Position numbers and translations under genes: made by a program. From Prauserella isguenensis (GTDB lineage Bacteria; Actinomycetota; Actinomycetes; Mycobacteriales; Pseudonocardiaceae), in NCBI RefSeq assembly GCF_014191605.1, contig NZ_JACHWU010000002.1:248001-312000 (forward strand): a stretch of 64,000 nt of DNA, in the 5' to 3' direction. The notes below the pieces were generated by a model, which was not told the DNA's origin, did no database searches, and was given only the letters and a program-made list of their open reading frames with translations. This document shows, one piece after another, positions 59,930 to 64,000 of the stretch (its first letter is position 1; each line of letters opens with the position of its first letter).

Positions 59930-61591
59930 TCAGGCGTCGTCGCCGGTGGTTCCGGCCGGACGGCGCCGCAGGGCGACTCCGGCGATCACCGCGCAGACCG
60001 CCGCGCCGAGCATGACGCGTTCGGTCCACGGGCCGAACCGGTCCGCCAGCGTAGTCGTCTCCCGCAGCGGCACGTCGGCGACCAGCGAGCCGGCCGTGTA
60101 CATCTCCGTCTGCCGCGTGACGGTACCGTCCGGCTCGACGACGGCACTCACGCCACTGGTAGCCGCGACGACGACGGCACGGCCGTGCTCGACCGCGCGC
60201 AGGCGCGCCATCGCCAGCTGCTGGTAGGTCATCTCCCCGTCGCCGAACCATGCGTTGTTCGTCGGCAGCACGATCATGCGGGCGCCGGCGTCGACCGCAT
60301 CGCGGGACGGGTAGTCGTAGGCGGCCTCGTAACAGATCGCGGTGCCCACGCGCGTGCCCGCGATGTCGAACACGCCGGGTTCGTCGCCCCAGCGCATGTC
60401 CCGCGTGTTGCCGACGAACGGGGTGAACCACGCGGCGATCGCCCGCATCGGCACGTATTCGGAGAACGGCACCAGCTCCTGTTTCGTGTACCGCTCGCCC
60501 GGGCCGTCGCCGGGACGCCACGCGACGACGGCGTTGTCGGTCCTGCCGGAGTCGGTCCGGTACAGCGAGCCGACGAGCGTGGGCACTCCCAGGCGGTCGA
60601 CCGCGGCGCTCACCTCGGCGTCCCTGCCGCCGACGACGTCCACCGTGGTCTCCGGCCATACGACCAGGTCGGGCCTGGGCACGTCGCCGCGGTCGATGCG
60701 CGCGGCGAGCCGCTCGCTCTCGGCGAGGGCGCCGTCGCGGATGGTCGCGCGTTGTCCGAGCAGGCCGATGCCCGCGTTGGGCGCGTTGCCCTGGACAACG
60801 GCCACGGTGCGGCGGCCCGTCTCGGCGCCGGTGCCGACGGTGGGCCAGAGCGCCAGCCCCGCCAGCAGCGGGACGAGTGCGTACGCCGCGGTGCGGGTGA
60901 GGCCCGCCCCATCCCGACGACCGTTGCGCACGTGCACGACGAGCCAGGCGAGGCCGAAGCCCGACGTGAGGACCGCGAAGCCGACCAGCGGTGCACCGCC
61001 GATCGACGCGAGCGGGGTGAAGGCACCGTCGGGCTGGCTGAACCCGATGCGGCCCCACGGGAAGCCGTTGGCGGGCCAGCGGGACCGGGCGTACTCCTGC
61101 AGCAGGAACACGAGCGCGAGCCACACCGGCGCTCCCGGGATGCACCCCACGAACGACATCAGCCCGGCGGCGACGGCGACGTACAGCGCCATCACCCCGG
61201 ACAGCGCCAGCCACGGGCCGGGGCCGAACTCCACGCCGAGGAAGTCCTGGATCCACACCAGGTGCAGCAGGTTGAACGCCAGGCCGAACACGAGCCCGTA
61301 GCCGGCGGAGGCCCACAACCGCCTGCCGTGCAGCGTGAGGCCGAACCCGGCGAACGCCACGGGCGCCAGCCACCACAGCTCTCGCGGGGCGAAGGCCAGG
61401 AACAACATCACGCCGGACACGGCGGCGAGGGCGAGCCTTCCCAGTACCGGCCGCATCCGCTCCCACCGGGTGCGGCCCGCGTCCGACGCGCCGTCGGTGC
61501 CGGTTCCGGTGTCGGGACGCGGTGTCTCCTCGGCCACCGGCTCGGCGGCCGCCGCGGTCGCGGGCGCGGCCCGTTGGCTCGACTCAGTCAC
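59930..61591 (-). CDS. lnt: Apolipoprotein N-acyltransferase
   Basis: 553 aa. A ~40-residue Ala/Pro/Glu-rich cytoplasmic N-terminus precedes about seven membrane helices ([34 protein letters not shown]) and the nitrilase domain. The Glu-Lys-Cys triad is visible in [23 protein letters not shown] and [13 protein letters not shown]. It adds the third acyl chain to lipoproteins. GTG 61591 overlaps the amidohydrolase stop by 8 bases. It precedes ppm1, the conserved actinobacterial neighbour. Confidence 0.93.
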   Translation of the reverse strand: MTESSQRAAPATAAAAEPVAEETPRPDTGTGTDGASDAGRTRWERMRPVLGRLALAAVSGVMLFLAFAPRELWWLAPVAFAGFGLTLHGRRLWASAGYGLVFGLAFNLLHLVWIQDFLGVEFGPGPWLALSGVMALYVAVAAGLMSFVGCIPGAPVWLALVFLLQEYARSRWPANGFPWGRIGFSQPDGAFTPLASIGGAPLVGFAVLTSGFGLAWLVVHVRNGRRDGAGLTRTAAYALVPLLAGLALWPTVGTGAETGRRTVAVVQGNAPNAGIGLLGQRATIRDGALAESERLAARIDRGDVPRPDLVVWPETTVDVVGGRDAEVSAAVDRLGVPTLVGSLYRTDSGRTDNAVVAWRPGDGPGERYTKQELVPFSEYVPMRAIAAWFTPFVGNTRDMRWGDEPGVFDIAGTRVGTAICYEAAYDYPSRDAVDAGARMIVLPTNNAWFGDGEMTYQQLAMARLRAVEHGRAVVVAATSGVSAVVEPDGTVTRQTEMYTAGSLVADVPLRETTTLADRFGPWTERVMLGAAVCAVIAGVALRRRPAGTTGDDA

Positions 61592-63236
61592 GGGAGTGGA
61601 TGACCTCACCGGCGCGGACGGTGCGCAGGCACGTCGGCAGCGGCGCCTCGGGGTCGAGCGGCGGCAGTCCGGGGACCTGGGCTCGTGGATCGGTGGACCA
61701 CCGCTGCACCCGGCTGTCCGGTGCCGCGACGACGAGCTCCACCGGTTCCCAGATCGCGTAGTGGGCGGGCGCGCCGGGTACGAGCGACCCGGTGACCCCG
61801 TCCTGGATGCCCGCGGCGCGGTGGCCGCCCCGCGTGTGGGCGTTGAACGCGGCGCGCGGGGAGATCCCGGATCCCGGGGTGCGGTGGTGCACGGCGGCAC
61901 GCACGCTCTCCCACGGCGCCAGCGGCGTGACCGGTGCGTCCGAGCCGAACGCGAGCGCCACCCCGGCGGCCGCCAGTGTGGCGAACGGGTTCAGCCCGGC
62001 GGCACGGTCGGCGCCGAGCCGGGTCGCGTACATGCCGTCGGTTCCGCCCCAGTTGCCGTCGAACAGTGGCTGCATCGACGCGGCGACGTTGACACCGGCG
62101 AGGACGTCGGCCTGCTGCGCGTCGATCATCTCGACGTGTTCGAGCCGGTGCTTGGCTCCGGCGAGGGCCCGCCGGCCGACCTGCTTCTCCGCGAGGCGGA
62201 AGCCTTCCACGACCTCGCCGACGCCCGCCTCTCCGATGACGTGGAAGCCGGCCTGGAGTCCCGCATCGGTGCACAGGGCGATGTGGTCGGCGATCTCGTC
62301 GGCGTCGAGGTAACGGTTGCCGGTGGTGTCGGCGTCGGCGTAGGGCGTGTGCAGGGCCGCGGTGCGGGACCCCAGCGAGCCGTCGACGAGCAGATCGCCC
62401 GCCAGGCCGCGGGCGCCGAGCCTGCGAGCCGTGTCGACGGCGTCCTGTCCGCGTGCGCCCCAGTAGCCGACGACCTCGGGCAGCCCGGGCGTCGACGCCA
62501 GGTCCAGCAGCCCGCGCAGATCCTCCTCGCTCGAGATGCCGGGGGCGGCGTTCTCGTGGACGGAGACGATGCCGTGGGCTGCGGCGGCGCGCAGGAAGGT
62601 CTCCTGCACGCGACGGCGGTGCTCCGGTCCGAGGGCCGTGCGGGAGGCGGTGATCGCGGCGCTGTGCGCCTCGCGGGTCACCGGGCCGTCGTCGGACCAG
62701 CCGGGCAGCTGCCGGATCCCCGGGGCGCGGTCGACCAGCGCACTGGACACGAGCGCCGAGTGGACGTCCACCCTGCTCAGGTACACGGGCGCGCCGCCTG
62801 CCGCCTCGTCCAGCTCTGCCCGACTCGGCAGTCGCGGGTCCGCCCAGGCCGTCTCGTCCCAGCCGTGCGCGATCAGCACCTCGCCGGGCGTGGCGGCGCG
62901 GCGGACGGCGGCGAGGAGTTCACCCGCGTCGCGGACGCGGGCCAGGTCGACGCCCGCCAGGTGCAGTCCCGCGTTGGTGGCGTGCACGTGGGCGTCGACG
63001 AAGCCCGGGGTGACGAACGCGCCGTCGAGTTCGACCACCTCGGCGTCCGGGTGGAGTGCGCGCCCCGGGCCGTCCTGCCCCACCCACACGACCGTGCCGT
63101 CGGTGACCGCCATCGCCGTGGCGTCGCTGGATGCCGGCGTGTGGATGTGCCCGCCGAGCAGCAGGGTCGTGCGAGGGCCTGCCGTCGTGCGGCCTGCGGC
63201 GGGGGGACCTGCGGATTCAGCGGAAGAACTCGTCAC
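61584..63236 (-). CDS. Amidohydrolase family 3 protein (YtcJ-like)
   Basis: 550 aa metal-dependent hydrolase. Metal and catalytic residues appear as GFVDAHVHATNAG (HxH), GFHVIGEAG (His), RLEHVEMI (His) and AFGSDAPVTPL (Asp). The N-terminal composite beta domain is present (LLLGGHIHTPASSDATAMAVTDGTVVWVG). Substrate unknown; relatives hydrolyse N-acyl or amide bonds. It is coupled to lnt by an 8-base overlap and divergent from the aminomutase gene. Confidence 0.88.
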   Translation of the reverse strand: MTSSSAESAGPPAAGRTTAGPRTTLLLGGHIHTPASSDATAMAVTDGTVVWVGQDGPGRALHPDAEVVELDGAFVTPGFVDAHVHATNAGLHLAGVDLARVRDAGELLAAVRRAATPGEVLIAHGWDETAWADPRLPSRAELDEAAGGAPVYLSRVDVHSALVSSALVDRAPGIRQLPGWSDDGPVTREAHSAAITASRTALGPEHRRRVQETFLRAAAAHGIVSVHENAAPGISSEEDLRGLLDLASTPGLPEVVGYWGARGQDAVDTARRLGARGLAGDLLVDGSLGSRTAALHTPYADADTTGNRYLDADEIADHIALCTDAGLQAGFHVIGEAGVGEVVEGFRLAEKQVGRRALAGAKHRLEHVEMIDAQQADVLAGVNVAASMQPLFDGNWGGTDGMYATRLGADRAAGLNPFATLAAAGVALAFGSDAPVTPLAPWESVRAAVHHRTPGSGISPRAAFNAHTRGGHRAAGIQDGVTGSLVPGAPAHYAIWEPVELVVAAPDSRVQRWSTDPRAQVPGLPPLDPEAPLPTCLRTVRAGEVIHSRD

Positions 63237-63334
63237 GTCCGGCAGTGTGCCACGACCAACGCGGCGAGAATCTTTGCATCCATTCCGCGATATGACAGGA
63301 TAATTTCAACGTAACCGCGAGTTGAGGAGCAGAT

Positions 63335-64000
63335 GTGACTGCGACCCAGGAGCCTGCTGCCGGCACACACCCGTCCGCGCACGCCACCGACCAGGCAGGG
63401 CAGCGCAGCGTCGAACAGGGACACGGCGTCGAACAGCCCTACGAGTACCGGCGCGCCGAACTGACCGAACCGGACTGGCGCCGCTTCCCCGGCTGGCGCG
63501 ACGTGACCGAGGCCGAATGGCGCGACGCCCAGTGGCAGCGGGTCCACTGCGTCCGCAACCTCAAACAGCTCCGCACCGTGCTGGGTGACCTGGTCGAGGA
63601 CCGGTTCTTCGAGGACCTGGCCGCCGACCAGCGCGACATGGCCACCATGTCGATGCTGCTCCCGCCGCAGATGCTCAACACGATGGCGCCGCTCGCGGGC
63701 ACCGACCCGGAGAAGGTCACCGAGGAGTTCTACGCCGACCCGATCCGGCGCTACATGCTGCCGGTGCGCAGCGACCGCGATCCGCGGTGGCCGAGCCACC
63801 CGCACTCGGAACGGGACTCGCTGCACGAGGCCGAGATGTGGGTCGTCGAGGGGCTGACCCACCGCTACCCCACCAAGGTGCTCGCCGAACTGCTCTCGAC
63901 CTGCCCGCAGTACTGCGGCCACTGCACCCGCATGGACCTCGTCGGCAACTCGACCGAGCAGATCGACAAGCACAAGCTCGAACTCAAACCGGTCGACCGG
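63335..64000 (+). CDS. kamA: KamA family lysine 2,3-aminomutase (5' part, cut by window edge)
   Basis: The first 222 codons are visible, with no stop before the window end. After a ~30-residue Ala/Gln/His-rich lead it reads TEPDWRRFPGWRDVTEAEW, the KamA N-terminal region, and at about residue 194 the radical-SAM motif STCPQYCGHCTRMDLVG (CxxxCxxC), which binds a 4Fe-4S cluster and SAM. The PLP Lys lies beyond the edge. Lysine 2,3-aminomutases convert lysine to beta-lysine and are used in catabolism, osmolytes or antibiotics. GTG 63335 has GAGGAGC upstream. Confidence 0.9.
   Translation, partial: MTATQEPAAGTHPSAHATDQAGQRSVEQGHGVEQPYEYRRAELTEPDWRRFPGWRDVTEAEWRDAQWQRVHCVRNLKQLRTVLGDLVEDRFFEDLAADQRDMATMSMLLPPQMLNTMAPLAGTDPEKVTEEFYADPIRRYMLPVRSDRDPRWPSHPHSERDSLHEAEMWVVEGLTHRYPTKVLAELLSTCPQYCGHCTRMDLVGNSTEQIDKHKLELKPVDR

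Noticed and set aside
1-64000. tRNA, rRNA, riboswitch or prophage genes
   Set aside because: I looked for cloverleaf-like segments, phage structural genes and transposases and found none I could support; subtle riboswitches cannot be excluded without a covariance search.

Overview
This 64 kb window is high-GC chromosomal DNA from an actinobacterium. A mycolic-acid-containing or related Pseudonocardiales-type genus fits best. The signature genes are the RNA polymerase-binding protein RbpA, an MptB-type polyprenol-phosphomannose-dependent mannosyltransferase, adjacent Lnt and polyprenol-phosphate-mannose synthase genes, an Rpf-like transglycosylase, an F420/PPOX-type oxidoreductase, and the actinobacterial families DUF3090, SCO1664 and DUF3097. 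GTG starts, 4-base stop/start overlaps and long GC-rich terminator hairpins are common. I saw no rRNA, tRNA, CRISPR array or intact insertion sequence. Almost everything looks like ordinary chromosome, with a few accessory patches.

Layout. 0-5.5 kb: a complete peptide-type ABC importer operon (binding protein, two permeases, fused double ATPase). 5.6-15.8 kb: MptB, a PPOX-type protein, an LD-carboxypeptidase coupled to an S9 peptidase, DUF3090/SCO1664/DUF3097 genes, then an NfeD plus two SPFH proteins, closed by a strong terminator. 15.9-29.2 kb is more accessory: an NTF2-like/TetR pair with twin operators, an MBL hydrolase, a lone tyrosine recombinase, a putative Fe-S regulator next to two small membrane proteins and a FolE (GTP cyclohydrolase I), an MFS exporter, a coiled-coil Cys protein, STAS and cold-shock proteins, a small HTH gene preceded by a striking 70-bp palindrome, a GDSL hydrolase, a secreted EEP-type protein and a cupin. 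29.2-37.5 kb: an MFS transporter fused to carboxypeptidase-regulatory-like domains, arylamine N-acetyltransferase, a MoxR/VWA pair, a PrmC-like methyltransferase and adenosine deaminase.

37.8-47.5 kb is the most interesting block: a divergent carbohydrate catabolic locus. It has a polyol-permease-type MFS transporter, two FGGY kinases, a fused DhaK-DhaL kinase, an RpiB-type isomerase, a D-2-hydroxyacid dehydrogenase, a HAD and a histidine-type phosphatase, and a DeoR regulator. Two matching palindromes, one before each transcription unit, are probable DeoR operators. The gene set suggests import and phosphorylation of a tetrulose or pentulose (or a polyol oxidised elsewhere) and isomerisation to an aldose phosphate. 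The exact substrate cannot be read from sequence.

47.6-64 kb: acyltransferase, an aldo/keto reductase and TetR pair with twin operators, a phosphotransferase, a quinone-reductase-like MDR protein, a small zinc-finger protein, glycerophosphodiesterase, an Rpf-like protein, an Atg22-type MFS protein, thymidine kinase, rbpA with a SigR-type promoter, a short PadR-like ORF, threonine/serine dehydratase, Ppm1, Lnt, an amidohydrolase, and the 5' end of a KamA-type lysine 2,3-aminomutase cut by the window edge. Ppm1 supplies the polyprenol-phosphate mannose that MptB uses, so the two ends of the window serve the same envelope glycan pathway.
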